Positions 1 through 8,702 are shown, counted from the stretch's first letter. The stretch is 64,000 bases of DNA from JAGQWW01 sp041392845 (GCA_041392845.1 JAWKLG010000019.1:1-64000), one strand, 5' to 3'. Program-made: numbers and translations. Notes: generated by a model from the sequence alone, not told the origin.

Positions 1-436
1 AACCGGGTTGCAAAGTAATGGTAGCTGGACTTTTGTCGATTGTTTGAGCAATCGCCCAACACCAACTGATCCGGTTTGTACCGGAGAATTTCAGGCTACC
101 CTCACCTGGCACAATGGAACCAATGGCGATACAGACCTGGATTTACATTTAGTGGGACCAAACGGACTTGAGGTTTCCTGGGAAAATGAAACCGGTGATG
201 GCGACATCATGCTCGACAGAGACATCATCAGCACTCCGGGATACGTGCAGGAAAACATTTGTGCTCCATTCTTAAACAATATGCCAAGAGGAGAATACAG
301 AATTGAAGTTCACCATTTCTCTGGTTTGGAAAAAGACTTTCAGGTAAGGGTTGTGAGAGGAAATTATTCCAACAGTTACAGTGGAACTTTGGCAAACGAA
401 AACATCATGGTTATTGAAACCTTTAAATTGGATTAA
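1..436 (+). CDS. 3' part of a secreted protein with a YfaP/DUF2135-like domain
   Basis: The reading frame is open to the left edge of the window, so this is only the C-terminal part of a longer gene; the first in-frame start-like codon is a TTG at 8, which is probably not the real start. The visible 140 residues hold a beta-rich domain with the pattern TLTWHNGTNGDTDLDLH followed by GPNG and a late GEYRIEVHHFSG stretch. This pattern (tryptophan strand, D-D-L-D-L-H, then a P-x-G turn) resembles the YfaP/DUF2135 family, which is usually found at the end of secreted or surface proteins. No sorting domain is visible after it. A terminator follows closely. Function is unknown; the family assignment rests on motif resemblance only. 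Confidence 0.7.
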   Translation, partial: TGLQSNGSWTFVDCLSNRPTPTDPVCTGEFQATLTWHNGTNGDTDLDLHLVGPNGLEVSWENETGDGDIMLDRDIISTPGYVQENICAPFLNNMPRGEYRIEVHHFSGLEKDFQVRVVRGNYSNSYSGTLANENIMVIETFKLD

Positions 437-485
437 GTCCCTTAGTGGATCTGTTTCATAATTAAATCGATGAATGATTGCATTG

Positions 486-525
486 AAAAGCCATCTCCGA
501 AGTAATTTGGAGGTGGCTTTTTTTT
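486..525 (+). terminator. Rho-independent terminator after the first gene
   Basis: A stem made of AAAAGCCATCTCC and GGAGGTGGCTTTT (with a G-U pair) closes a short loop and runs into eight T residues on the plus strand, 50 bases after the stop codon of the YfaP-like gene. On the minus strand the A-rich side could also serve the gene that ends at 524. Confidence 0.7.
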
Positions 526-2077
526 AAATTTTACTGAACTGCCTTATGTATTTTTGACCATTTAAAAATAAAAGAATATAATAATTTCCACCGTTTAAAT
601 CTCCTACATCTAAGCCTTCAGTATCAAAAGTTGTTTCAATCAATACTCGGCCATCACTTGAAAAAATCTTTATTTTCTCAGGCTTAATACCTTTAAAAAA
701 AATCTTGTCCTTAGCAGGATTCGGATAAACTATCGGCATCAAATTATCTACAAAATTGGAAGGGCCAAGTGAACTAATACCCTCATTTATTTTCCAAAAA
801 CCAGTATGGGTCCAGGCAACTCCCCTGATAGGGTAATTAAAATAATTTATTACAAAATTTCCTTCTTTATCATTTACCATTTCTTCACTTCTAAGGGAGG
901 CCCCAAAAGCATCTCTTTCTTTTTTTTCCAGAATATTTCCATCATAATCCACACTCATCCAATAAACCTGAGATCTGTAGGATGAATCCTTTTCAAAAAA
1001 TCCACTTATATAAAAAGTTGAATCTATACCCGCAAATCCTGTTACGTATCCATCATAGGGTTCAAAATCGATCGGAATTTCTTCTTTTAATTCGAATTCA
1101 GAATTAAAATGAACCAATTCAGGATGGTATAAAAATGAATTTAAACCTAAGGTCTTATAAAAGTCTCCCATTAAGGATATTTCACCATTTTCGAGTATGG
1201 TAAAATGATTGGGATTGTAAGACTCTCCCGAAGTACTCCTTCTATAAGTGTTGATATATTGTGTATTCCAATTAGAATCCAATTTTAACATAGTAGGAAC
1301 GTATCTGAGCATGTATAGTATAAAGATATTTCCATGTTTATCCTCCTTCACTTTTCTAACTGTCAGGTTATCCACGTCTACCCTGAGATCACTAATAATC
1401 TTTTCCCTAATTACCTTTCCATCCTTATCAAATGCCAACATCTTCGCATAATTTTCATCAGGATCCAAAACATCTACTAGTAATAGAATCTCTCCAGAAA
1501 TTGAAGGAACAACATCAATTATATTTGCTGAATAAGGAATCCCAGAAACTTCATTGAACCGTTTTTCAAAAAGCATTTCGCCATTTAAATCGACTTGTAT
1601 AAAAACATGGGTAGTGGAACGGTCTTCTGCTATTGTAAAACCAAAAATCCAAAACATGTCTTCTTCCTCATCAAAAACTGCTTTTTCAGGCATTACAAAC
1701 CTACCATCAACTTGAAATTGCTTTTCCCATTTGACAAATCCTGAGGCATCAATAAAACTGAAATGGGAGGAATTTTCACCCAAAAAACTTCTTGATTGTG
1801 TTCCTTGCATAATGTCGCCTTCATTTGTTAGACAAATTGAAAAAGGTCTGTTATTCAAACCAGCCATACCAAAGGTATTGGTATTTGGTATGAAAAAATC
1901 CGGAAACGGAGGGGTTAAATCCAGGTCTTCAAAATAACCGAGAAAGCCAAACCAATGGAAAACAGTTCCATCTGTTGCGATTAAGTTTGCCTTCAACTGG
2001 TTTTTCCTGGCATTTTGATTTGGTAGACCTTTTATGAAAGTTGCCTGGTAAGTGGCTCCTTGCAATACTTTGTTCAA
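524..2077 (-). CDS. C-terminal fragment of a T9SS-sorted surface protein (type A sorting domain)
   Basis: This 517-residue frame has no signal peptide and opens with a TTG codon, yet it ends in a clear type A T9SS sorting domain: YPNPAKDKIFFKG near residue 450, then a beta-sandwich ending GQKYIRQFSKI. The body is made of repeated beta strands of a propeller-like protein (phrases such as DKDGKVIREK and DYDGNILEKK). It is in the same frame as the signal-peptide-bearing frame that stops at 2222, and the 145 bases between read without interruption in a third frame. I therefore read this as the C-terminal half of one gene of about 1304 residues starting at 4438, broken by one extra base at 2226-2230 and one missing base near 2078. 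A separate expressed protein would lack any export signal. Confidence 0.6.
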   Translation of the reverse strand: MNKVLQGATYQATFIKGLPNQNARKNQLKANLIATDGTVFHWFGFLGYFEDLDLTPPFPDFFIPNTNTFGMAGLNNRPFSICLTNEGDIMQGTQSRSFLGENSSHFSFIDASGFVKWEKQFQVDGRFVMPEKAVFDEEEDMFWIFGFTIAEDRSTTHVFIQVDLNGEMLFEKRFNEVSGIPYSANIIDVVPSISGEILLLVDVLDPDENYAKMLAFDKDGKVIREKIISDLRVDVDNLTVRKVKEDKHGNIFILYMLRYVPTMLKLDSNWNTQYINTYRRSTSGESYNPNHFTILENGEISLMGDFYKTLGLNSFLYHPELVHFNSEFELKEEIPIDFEPYDGYVTGFAGIDSTFYISGFFEKDSSYRSQVYWMSVDYDGNILEKKERDAFGASLRSEEMVNDKEGNFVINYFNYPIRGVAWTHTGFWKINEGISSLGPSNFVDNLMPIVYPNPAKDKIFFKGIKPEKIKIFSSDGRVLIETTFDTEGLDVGDLNGGNYYILLFLNGQKYIRQFSKI

Positions 2078-2221
2078 GCTCGAGGCTTATCTGGTTTCCT
2101 ATTGAAATTGGCCTTATCTTTAAGATTTCCAGCCAAGATTATAAAGGAATTTGCATCATAGGCTGGATGCAAACTCAATGCTATTGATTTGCCAAATCCC
2201 TGCCGCTTAAAATTTTCAAAT
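2074..2221 (-). pseudogene. Linker segment in a shifted frame between two halves of a T9SS protein
   Basis: Between the stop at 2222 and the TTG at 2077 the minus strand reads as coherent propeller-like protein (FENFKRQGFGKSIALSLHP, then SFIILAGNLKDKANF) in a frame one base off its neighbours. Removing one A from the A5 run at 2226-2230 joins it to the upstream half as EFKIEFENFK; adding one base near 2078 joins it to the downstream half as PRALNKVLQGATY. It is not an independent gene. Confidence 0.6.
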
Positions 2222-4438
2222 TCAATTTTTAAATTCAAAAACATCATCTGTGTTTTCAGCAAAATGGTAATACCCCAGTCCCTGGTGAAGCAATTCAATT
2301 CGGTTTGTTGAATTTTCTTTTTGAAAAATCACCTGGCTATTATATTCCCATGGAAATGATGGCTTTGCTCCTCTCATCCCCTTGTAACCTTTTAAATAAT
2401 TCCTGTTTGGTCCTAATTCACAACCTTCAATTGTAGTTTGTTTAAAGATATCTCCATAAACATCGTCAAGAGTCTCAACTTCCATCGTATGACTGTTTCC
2501 ACCTGAATTGTATTCGAATGAACGTCCTTCATTTGGCTCCAGGTCAATTTCCCCGCGTTCCAATTCAGTAAGGTTTAGTAATACTCTGTAGGGTAGATTT
2601 TTAACCGGGTAATTCTTTTTATTAATTATTTGTAAAATGGTTTTCTGCCCATCACAATAACCATCGACATCAATCAATGAACCGAATTCTGAATAAAGAC
2701 CCTCATTACAAGTTACTTTCGGCGAAATGGCGACACCGATCTCTCCTGCAGAAAATAAGTCTGCCTGACAATCAGCTTTAAAATCCACCCAAAAAGTTTG
2801 AACTTCTCCAGGTAAAATGGTATCCGGAAAAACAAACTCTGCATGGTTGTTTACTATGGAGAATGGAAATTCAGCATCCATGATCGATAGCCATTTCCCG
2901 GTCTCTATTCTCACTTTAATATTGCTTTCAGCCAAAGTTCCCTGATTGGAAAATTGAACCACATTTCGTCTTGTTTCACAAGCTGGAATATTGGACTGGG
3001 TCATTCCGATAATCAACTCTCTACAGTCTTCTTTTTTAAATAAAATTTCTTGCTCCAAATAGGTCCTGGTTTCATTCAGGGTCACATAAAAACGGTCCTG
3101 GCATGGAACAATACCATTTGTCCCAACTACCTCAATTTTATGACTACCTTTTGGCAGATTGAGATTAAAATCTTTATTGGCTTCCGGTTTAAAAATCTGG
3201 TCTTTAAATTTTAAAAAGAACCCTTCAGAAATATCAGGTTCACCTTGTTCTTTTTTACAATTTTTATTGACATCCAAAAAAGTAGAAACTGAAACATTGA
3301 AGGGATAGAAATCACCATTCTGCTCCATTTTAACCAGATAAGAATCTCCAACATTTATTTGATAATCAGGATTCCCGGTAGATCCCGACAGAAAGAGGTA
3401 ATCATCCTTTATTTTTACCCTGGCAAAATACCCTGATTCATTTTTGCTTTCCCAAACCAGACTACCATTTTTATGATAACATCCAACATATACCTTTGCT
3501 GGTTCATTTCGAACCACAAAGGAACCGGTAACAATAACCAAAGAGTCATTTAACCACTTGGCATTAAATGGATAAATTGAATAATAAATAAAATTAAAGC
3601 TAACTGTGTCTGCGGCATTTCCATCTTTATCAAAAAATGCCAAACCTCCACCCCTTAATCCGGACCTTGACATTCTGTCATCTGCCACTGCTACTACCAT
3701 TTCTTTTTTGCTATTCATGTCAAACCCAAAAGGTCTTGGTAAAAGGAAATTATCAAAAAATAAAGTAAAGGCTTCATTTATCGATCCTTGAAAATTATTT
3801 TCTCCGGTATTTAAATCAATTTCTCCCCAGATGCATCCTTCAAATCCAACGCCAACTGTCTTTGCAAAACCAGCATACGTAACCTTGTTATCTCCTGACT
3901 CAAATAAGTGGGTAAATGTTGTATAATAATTGGTAGTAACCTTGATCTCCGACAGAATATCGCCCTCCTTATTAATGGTATAAACGACACAATAATCTCC
4001 AACCCTGCTCCCGCTACCAAGCATTATCTTATCATAAATAAGCGCAATAGCTGAAATACAATCACCAGGAAAAGTTTTGGACCAATTGATTTGAAAATTT
4101 TCGGGATTAACCTTTACCAACAGTGCATCATTAAAATTATCTCTTCCCGTACCTCCAACATAGATTTCTCCATTTAGAAAACTTATTACAAATCCATATC
4201 CTTCAAAGAGAAACAACCTTTCCAATTCCTTACCACTTGATGATATTTTGAGCAACTCAACGGATGCATCATTTTTATTTGAAAGGGCATAAATATTACC
4301 TTCATCATCAAAGGCAAAATCTATAAATTCGGAAGTTTGGTCTAGTTCATATTCTCCAAGAAATCCTTGGCCTATGGCAGAGAAAAGCATAAAAAACAAA
4401 AATGCAGGTATAACCAGAAGACGTTTTAGTTGTTCCAT
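2222..4438 (-). CDS. N-terminal fragment of a T9SS-type surface protein (propeller-like, with signal peptide)
   Basis: The 738-residue frame begins with a Sec signal peptide (MEQLKRLLVIPAFLFFMLF, cleavage after SAIGQ). Residues about 25-400 carry short repeated strands of a beta-propeller-like region (DDEGNIYALSNK, FLNGEIYVGGTGRDN). A segment with DVNKNCKKEQGEPDIS near residue 395 resembles the Ca-binding linker seen before Ig-like domains in large Bacteroidota secreted proteins, and residues 470-640 look like a conserved-repeat beta-sandwich region. There is no sorting domain; it stops abruptly after FEFKN. The matching sorting domain lies in the next frame downstream, so this is most simply the first half of one frameshifted gene. 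Ligand and function are unknown. Confidence 0.65.
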   Translation of the reverse strand: MEQLKRLLVIPAFLFFMLFSAIGQGFLGEYELDQTSEFIDFAFDDEGNIYALSNKNDASVELLKISSSGKELERLFLFEGYGFVISFLNGEIYVGGTGRDNFNDALLVKVNPENFQINWSKTFPGDCISAIALIYDKIMLGSGSRVGDYCVVYTINKEGDILSEIKVTTNYYTTFTHLFESGDNKVTYAGFAKTVGVGFEGCIWGEIDLNTGENNFQGSINEAFTLFFDNFLLPRPFGFDMNSKKEMVVAVADDRMSRSGLRGGGLAFFDKDGNAADTVSFNFIYYSIYPFNAKWLNDSLVIVTGSFVVRNEPAKVYVGCYHKNGSLVWESKNESGYFARVKIKDDYLFLSGSTGNPDYQINVGDSYLVKMEQNGDFYPFNVSVSTFLDVNKNCKKEQGEPDISEGFFLKFKDQIFKPEANKDFNLNLPKGSHKIEVVGTNGIVPCQDRFYVTLNETRTYLEQEILFKKEDCRELIIGMTQSNIPACETRRNVVQFSNQGTLAESNIKVRIETGKWLSIMDAEFPFSIVNNHAEFVFPDTILPGEVQTFWVDFKADCQADLFSAGEIGVAISPKVTCNEGLYSEFGSLIDVDGYCDGQKTILQIINKKNYPVKNLPYRVLLNLTELERGEIDLEPNEGRSFEYNSGGNSHTMEVETLDDVYGDIFKQTTIEGCELGPNRNYLKGYKGMRGAKPSFPWEYNSQVIFQKENSTNRIELLHQGLGYYHFAENTDDVFEFKN

Positions 4439-4457
4439 AAATCGTATTTAGTTTGCT

Positions 4458-4465
4458 CAAAGCTA
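4458..4465 (-). promoter_or_regulatory. Candidate -7 box TAGCTTTG
   Basis: On the minus strand TAGCTTTG matches the Bacteroidota -7 consensus TAnnTTTG, about 20 bases before the start of the surface protein at 4438. No convincing TTTG -33 box sits at the usual spacing, so this is a weak call. Confidence 0.3.
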
Positions 4466-4519
4466 AAAGTAAAACTCTAATTGTAGAATAATTCCAAACC
4501 AAATAGTCAGGTTTCTAAA

Positions 4520-5020
4520 TTATCCCTTCAATCCCTTTTTCACTACTTTTAAAGCCCAATCATAATGACTGGAACCGGCACCGATGGCATATGCCGCCAA
4601 TGAGGTAGTCCCAGTCCATTTGTATCGCTTTTTTTCAAAAAGTTCTTCTTCTGAATGAGATTCGATGATTTCCATCAATTTTTTATGGCTATTTTCCAAC
4701 ATAGAAAAAATTTGCTCCAAGGGAATACCCGAATACAGATCTCTGATTTTCAAGTTCAGTTCAGGAGTAGTTTTCCAACTGTAACCTTCTTCAGGTATGG
4801 CAGGCTTATCTCCTTTCATTCCTATTTCATACCATTTAAAAAATAAAAGATGCCAATGATGCAGGTGAGCCAGTACATCCCGCACATTTCGATTGAGCAT
4901 TTGGGTAGGAAAAATTTGGTTTATTTCTTCCTGAGATAGGTTATGAATAAAAGTCAGGAGCTTTGAATAATTACCGGAAGTAATATTTATCAACTCATCC
5001 TTGTTGGTAGGGCGTGGCAT
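4520..5020 (-). CDS. ClbS/DfsB family four-helix bundle protein
   Basis: The 166-residue protein starts MPRPTNKDELI and has the family's hallmark order: a first amphipathic helix, the segment NVRDVLAHLHHWH near residue 65 (usually written as xVxDVLAHLxxWxxL), and a late SLAAYAIGAGSSHYDWA segment. This is the ClbS/DfsB family (former DUF1706), a DinB-like fold; the founding member ClbS inactivates the genotoxin colibactin, while most relatives have no known substrate. Length fits the family. It sits alone between a surface protein gene and a GNAT acetyltransferase, and nothing nearby suggests a toxin biosynthesis cluster, so a general stress or small-molecule role is as likely as toxin resistance. 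Confidence 0.85.
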   Translation of the reverse strand: MPRPTNKDELINITSGNYSKLLTFIHNLSQEEINQIFPTQMLNRNVRDVLAHLHHWHLLFFKWYEIGMKGDKPAIPEEGYSWKTTPELNLKIRDLYSGIPLEQIFSMLENSHKKLMEIIESHSEEELFEKKRYKWTGTTSLAAYAIGAGSSHYDWALKVVKKGLKG

Positions 5021-5091
5021 AGGCTTTTAATTACAAGGTCTTAGTTTAAAATAAAATCTATCATGACCTTGATCAATCCCTCATTTACAAT

Positions 5092-5511
5092 TTAGATTTC
5101 TTTTTTAAAAACAACTTGTCGCTTCAAGACTTCAAAACCAAGCGAAGCATAAAATTGAAAGGCTTCCAATCTTTTTTCATTGCTTCTTACCCTGACTTCT
5201 ATTCCATTTGGTAATTCTTTAAAAAAAGCATCGATCAAGGCTTTTCCGATCCCCCTTCGTCTATGGTTTTCATCGACCAGTAATCCTCCAATTTCATAAA
5301 AGGGCTTGGAAGTAATGCGATAGGTTTTGAAGGCATGAATGTATCCAACTATGGTGTCAGAAGATACAGCAACCAAGACTAAATGTTCCGGATAGGTGGA
5401 GAGTTTGGAGAGATTAGCTACCCCTTCATCATCAATCGAATATCCCATTTGGGCTGAAAGCTTTAAAACAGGAGTAAAATCTTCCGATCTGATTTTTCTT
5501 ATTTCCAACAA
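5092..5511 (-). CDS. GNAT family N-acetyltransferase
   Basis: At 139 residues this is a minimal GNAT domain. Motif A is plain: GLLVDENHRRRGIGKALIDAF (residues about 76-96), where R-R-G-I-G-K binds the pyrophosphate of acetyl-CoA, and the C-terminal strand AFQFYASLGFEVLKRQVVF is the usual FYxxxGF motif B. The N-terminal IRKIRSEDFTPVLKL is also typical. GNAT enzymes move an acetyl group from acetyl-CoA to an amine; the acceptor cannot be told from sequence. It lies 80 bases from the ClbS-like gene on the same strand and could share a transcript with it. Confidence 0.88.
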   Translation of the reverse strand: MLEIRKIRSEDFTPVLKLSAQMGYSIDDEGVANLSKLSTYPEHLVLVAVSSDTIVGYIHAFKTYRITSKPFYEIGGLLVDENHRRRGIGKALIDAFFKELPNGIEVRVRSNEKRLEAFQFYASLGFEVLKRQVVFKKEI

Positions 5512-5541
5512 TTTTTCACCAAAGGTAGCAGAAAAAACTGT

Positions 5542-6195
5542 TTAAAAACTATAGCCAAAACCAACCGCAAGGTTAATGTGATCTCCTGAATAGATATTTC
5601 TTTCGGAGGAGCCATTTTCAAATTCAATCCTGGAAGTAAAAAGTGTTTTATTTTTTAACCTTCCACTTAAGTTAAATCGATAAAAAAATAGAAAGTGATC
5701 CATCATTCGAATATTGTGTTCAAAAAATACATGGTACAAAGGATACACTGCAAGATCCTTTTGTCGGTCAATCGAACGAACCTCATACCCGGAAATCGAC
5801 ATGTTTTGAATAAAATCCAAATACATCCCTGCAATGCCCAGGCCGGCACCAACTCTAAACTGATTGCGCCAATCAACAGGACTTAAGTTGTACCGAATCC
5901 CCGCATCAATTACAAAAAATTGCTCTTTAAAACTTAAGGGCACTTCCAAAAATCCTCCCGAACCTTCTTTTGTAACCCATTCAACCGTACTTGATTTCAG
6001 ATAGGAAAGGCCAGTACCAAGACTCCATCTATTTTTCAGAGGTGTATCAAAATAAGCAACTGCACCAAGCGGATTACCACCGTCCAAAGGAGAGGTTCCC
6101 TTATTCAAACCAATTTTTGCTTCAACCTTTCTATTTTGGGAAAAACCAAGTAGGGGAAAGCATAGAATAAACAGGAGTAAAAATTTGTTTTTCAT
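5542..6195 (-). CDS. Outer-membrane beta-barrel protein, uncharacterised
   Basis: A signal peptide (MKNKFLLLFILCFPLLGFSQ) is followed by about 195 residues of alternating strands with aromatic ends (RWSLGTGLSYL, FRVGAGLGIAGMYL, FLFFYRFNLSGRL) and a C-terminal strand ending HINLAVGFGYSF. A terminal phenylalanine after a strand is the usual barrel-assembly signal in outer-membrane proteins. The size suggests an 8-strand barrel of the type often annotated as porin-family or PorT-like. No specific function can be assigned. It is separated from the GNAT gene by 30 bases. Confidence 0.7.
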   Translation of the reverse strand: MKNKFLLLFILCFPLLGFSQNRKVEAKIGLNKGTSPLDGGNPLGAVAYFDTPLKNRWSLGTGLSYLKSSTVEWVTKEGSGGFLEVPLSFKEQFFVIDAGIRYNLSPVDWRNQFRVGAGLGIAGMYLDFIQNMSISGYEVRSIDRQKDLAVYPLYHVFFEHNIRMMDHFLFFYRFNLSGRLKNKTLFTSRIEFENGSSERNIYSGDHINLAVGFGYSF

Positions 6196-6282
6196 AACTG
6201 TGTATTTGGTTTAATTTCTATAAAGATGCCTTTTGGAGCTGACATCCCCTATTTAATTATTAAAAATAGAAATTAAACACCT

Positions 6283-6945
6283 TCAATACACCAAACTCCT
6301 TTCTTTCAATTTTCGCATTAAATCCTGGGTAACAACAGCTTCAAACTCCTTTCGCATGGCAGGATTCCTGCTTAATAAATCCTCAAGGTCTTTTTTCTTC
6401 CATGAAATTATTCTGCTGGGAGCCGCCACATATACTTCAGCCGCCGCCCATCGTTCAACCGAAATACTCATTTCTCCCAGGAAATAACCATCAGCAAGTT
6501 GGAATCCTTCGCTCCCTTCAAACCGTACATCGACAGAACCATTGTAAATAAAAAATACAGAATCAAGCTCTTCCCCCATACAGGTCAGGCAAACTCCGGG
6601 TTGCAAATTTTGCCAATGCCCTGCTCTGATTAATTTATAAAATCCAAAAGGACTGAAACTGGAAAATACACCATTATAAATCTCCTTTTCTTCAAAAGTA
6701 AGATCCAATTTCCTGTTTTTGTTCCAGGTATTGACTATCATAAAAACATTGACCGAAACCAGGGCTCCTTCAGATACAACATCCATCCACAAAGGCTCTA
6801 CAGGAAAAATATAATAGTACAAAACATAACAAAAGGAAGAAATCACGGTAAACATCCGCAACCAAAAAATGGAATTGAAACTAAAAGCAGCTATCGCAGT
6901 TCCATAGGCAATTATATACAAGGCATATGCCATCCAACTATCCAT
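6283..6945 (-). CDS. Popeye-like membrane protein with a cyclic-nucleotide-binding fold
   Basis: Three hydrophobic segments fill residues 5-70 (around MAYALYIIAYGTAIAAF, FWLRMFTVISSFCYVLYYY and GALVSVNVFMIVNTW), followed by a cytoplasmic domain. The segment LTFEEKEIYNGVFSSFSP, then FYKLIRAGHWQNLQPGVCL and SVFFIYNGSVDV, matches the opening of a cyclic-nucleotide-binding jelly roll; DGYFLGEMSI sits where the phosphate-binding cassette should be, and the end is helical. Three TM helices plus this domain is the architecture of Popeye-domain proteins, known mainly as cAMP effectors in animal muscle but with bacterial relatives. The canonical R-A phosphate-binding arginine of CRP-type domains is not obvious, so nucleotide binding is uncertain. 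Confidence 0.65.
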   Translation of the reverse strand: MDSWMAYALYIIAYGTAIAAFSFNSIFWLRMFTVISSFCYVLYYYIFPVEPLWMDVVSEGALVSVNVFMIVNTWNKNRKLDLTFEEKEIYNGVFSSFSPFGFYKLIRAGHWQNLQPGVCLTCMGEELDSVFFIYNGSVDVRFEGSEGFQLADGYFLGEMSISVERWAAAEVYVAAPSRIISWKKKDLEDLLSRNPAMRKEFEAVVTQDLMRKLKERSLVY

Positions 6946-7029
6946 CAGATTGGTAAATTTGGTTTTTTGGAGCTTAATCCACCATCACAAATTTACCGCT
7001 GAAAATGCTTAGCCTACTCTCACCCCTAA

Positions 7030-7185
7030 GGGTGGTTTTGGGCTAGAGTGCTGGGGCTGTGCTAGGTGCTGGGTACTAGGTTCAGATCCTTCGGTCCCTC
7101 AATCATTCAACCATTCAATCCTTCAACCCTTCATTCCTTCAATCCTTATTTCCTTCATTCCTTCATCCCTTCATCCCTTCACTAA
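7030..7185. repeat. Degenerate word repeats (GTGCTGGGTACTAGG and TTCATTCCTTCAACC types)
   Basis: The intergenic stretch begins with permutations of GCTGGG and CTAGGTGCTGGG, then changes into TTCA-CC words (ccttcaatccttcattcc). Both word families recur in other intergenic gaps of the window. No gene or promoter is visible here. Confidence 0.75.
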
Positions 7186-7653
7186 CTCACTCACCACCAA
7201 CCTCTTCATACCCATGAAAGCCTGGGTTACTCGGTTGGCGCTTTCAGGATTGCTTAGTAATTGAGGGAGGATTTCGGGGACTACCTGCCAGGAGAGGCCG
7301 AATTTGTCTTTGCACCAACCACACATGCCTTCTTCACCTCCATCCTTTGTCAAGCCATACCAATAATGGTCAATTTCTTCCTGGTCTTTGCAGGAAATAT
7401 AGAATGAAACTGCAGCATTGAAACGATACTTAGGTCCTCCGTTCAAGGCTGTAAAAGATTGTCCGGCCAGCTTGAAAGAAACCGTCATGGCCGTCCCGGC
7501 AGGTCGGCCAATGATTTGTTCTGCTTCATTTCCATACCGGACAATCGAGGTGATTTCTGAATCTGGAAAAAGACTGGTATACAGCTCTGCCGCCTCTTCT
7601 GCTTCGCCATCAAACCAAAGAAAAGGTGTTATTTTTTGTGGGAACATAATCAT
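7171..7653 (-). CDS. VOC family protein (PhnB/3-dmu-9_3-mt type)
   Basis: The protein reads FPQKITPFLWFDGEAEEAAELYTSLFPDSEI at its start and KDGGEEGMCGWCKDKFGLSWQVVP in its second half, the signature of the 3-demethylubiquinone-9 3-methyltransferase-like (COG3865) branch of the vicinal oxygen chelate superfamily. VOC proteins are paired beta-alpha-beta-beta-beta modules that bind a metal; this subgroup lacks a proven methyltransferase activity and most members are of unknown function. Length (160 residues) is normal. It lies in a group of small-molecule-handling genes (SRPBCC, DinB, GyrI-like) that commonly occur together in Bacteroidota. Confidence 0.88.
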   Translation of the reverse strand: MIMFPQKITPFLWFDGEAEEAAELYTSLFPDSEITSIVRYGNEAEQIIGRPAGTAMTVSFKLAGQSFTALNGGPKYRFNAAVSFYISCKDQEEIDHYWYGLTKDGGEEGMCGWCKDKFGLSWQVVPEILPQLLSNPESANRVTQAFMGMKRLVVSELVKG

Positions 7654-7661
7654 TTTTAAAG

Positions 7662-7790
7662 GGTTGAAGGGTTGGATTTTGAAGGGTTGAATATGTTTCT
7701 TAAGTTATGCTTCAACTATTCAACTATTCAACCATTCAACCATTCAACTATTCAACCATTCAACTATTCAACTATTCAACCATTGTTCCT
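7662..7790. repeat. Tandem TTCAACTATTCAACCA word repeat
   Basis: From 7708 on, a 10-base word alternating between TTCAACTA and TTCAACCA is repeated about eight times; GAAGGGTTGA words precede it at 7662-7690. It runs into the last codons of the SRPBCC gene. This is a local simple repeat. Confidence 0.8.
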
Positions 7791-8206
7791 TCCACATACC
7801 GCTTAAAATTATCCAATATACTTTGCCAGCCGCCTCTTTGCATTTCAATAGGATTTTCATTTTCAGCTTCGAAGGTTTCAGTGACTTTGGTGGTGCCATT
7901 GGATTCCTCAAGGCGGATGTCAACAGTTCTGCCATCGCCGAGGGTGTAGGCGAGGTGCGTATGAGGCTCAACAACATCATAGATAGCCCAGAAGTCGAAG
8001 CCCATGCTTCCGTCTTTGGCTTCCATGCGGGAATTGAGTTTGCCTCCTACTCTTAAATCATTTTCTGCAGAAGGACAATGCCAGGTGTCAATCGCTGCAT
8101 TCCATTGGGTAATGTGTTTGGGTTCATTCCAGTATTCCCAAACTTTGGATGCAGGTGCGTTTATCTCTGCCTGCACTGTTATCTTTTCTTTGGTTTGATT
8201 TGCCAT
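7772..8206 (-). CDS. SRPBCC/AHSA1-type START-fold protein
   Basis: Residues ITVQAEINAPASKVWEYWNEPKHITQWN form the usual opening strand and helix of the Aha1/AHSA1 C-terminal-like branch of SRPBCC proteins, and the end GGWQSILDNFKRYVEGT is the long C-terminal helix that caps the hydrophobic pocket. At 144 residues it is a complete single domain. Members bind hydrophobic ligands or act as stress-related accessory proteins; no substrate can be named. The last codons lie inside a simple TTCAACCATT repeat, so the C-terminus (VEGTMVE) may have been altered by repeat expansion. Confidence 0.88.
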   Translation of the reverse strand: MANQTKEKITVQAEINAPASKVWEYWNEPKHITQWNAAIDTWHCPSAENDLRVGGKLNSRMEAKDGSMGFDFWAIYDVVEPHTHLAYTLGDGRTVDIRLEESNGTTKVTETFEAENENPIEMQRGGWQSILDNFKRYVEGTMVE

Positions 8207-8702
8207 GACTTTAGATTTTTATTGAGGTTGCAAATTTAAATCGGAATTTATTTACATCTCCTATTTCTTACCGCCAGATAGAGGGGGAAATTGCGCCATC
8301 TATAAAATTTCCACCTCCACTTTTAAAAACATTAAGAAATTAAGTGCTTACCTGCATAGCTACCCTCAAGCCAATGTCAACTATTTAAGCACGAAAAGGC
8401 AAAGGTCTAAGGCGGGTCGCAAGAAGAGGACCGGCCGACTCTAGCAGAGTGATTAGCTCTCAAGAACCTAATTACTTGAATTTCAAATACTTTTGTATTT
8501 TAATTCCTAATAATTTTGGTTCACTCGACTGGAAGGTTAAGCGCAACGGTTGCAATTCAGATATTTTAATAGATTCCACATTTTATTCTTTTAAGTAGTT
8601 CATGTATTCTTCATTCATGTACTATATATGATTTCCATCGCATGCCGCCTCTACGGGGTATAAAAATCCAAAATCAAACGTCCAAAATCAAAAATCAAAA
8701 AT
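8207..8702. other. Intergenic region without recognised gene
   Basis: About 500 bases between a SRPBCC gene start and a DinB gene end. I see no ORF of interest and no tRNA. It contains a small GC-rich patch near 8400-8450 (short arms around GACTCTAGCAGAGT) in otherwise AT-rich DNA, and a short CAAAATC word repeat at 8668-8700. No promoter is convincing. Confidence 0.5.

Noticed and set aside
7707..7949. Plus-strand ORF of 80 residues
   Set aside because: First half is a TTCAAC simple repeat (FNYSTIQ repeats), second half is antisense to the SRPBCC gene.
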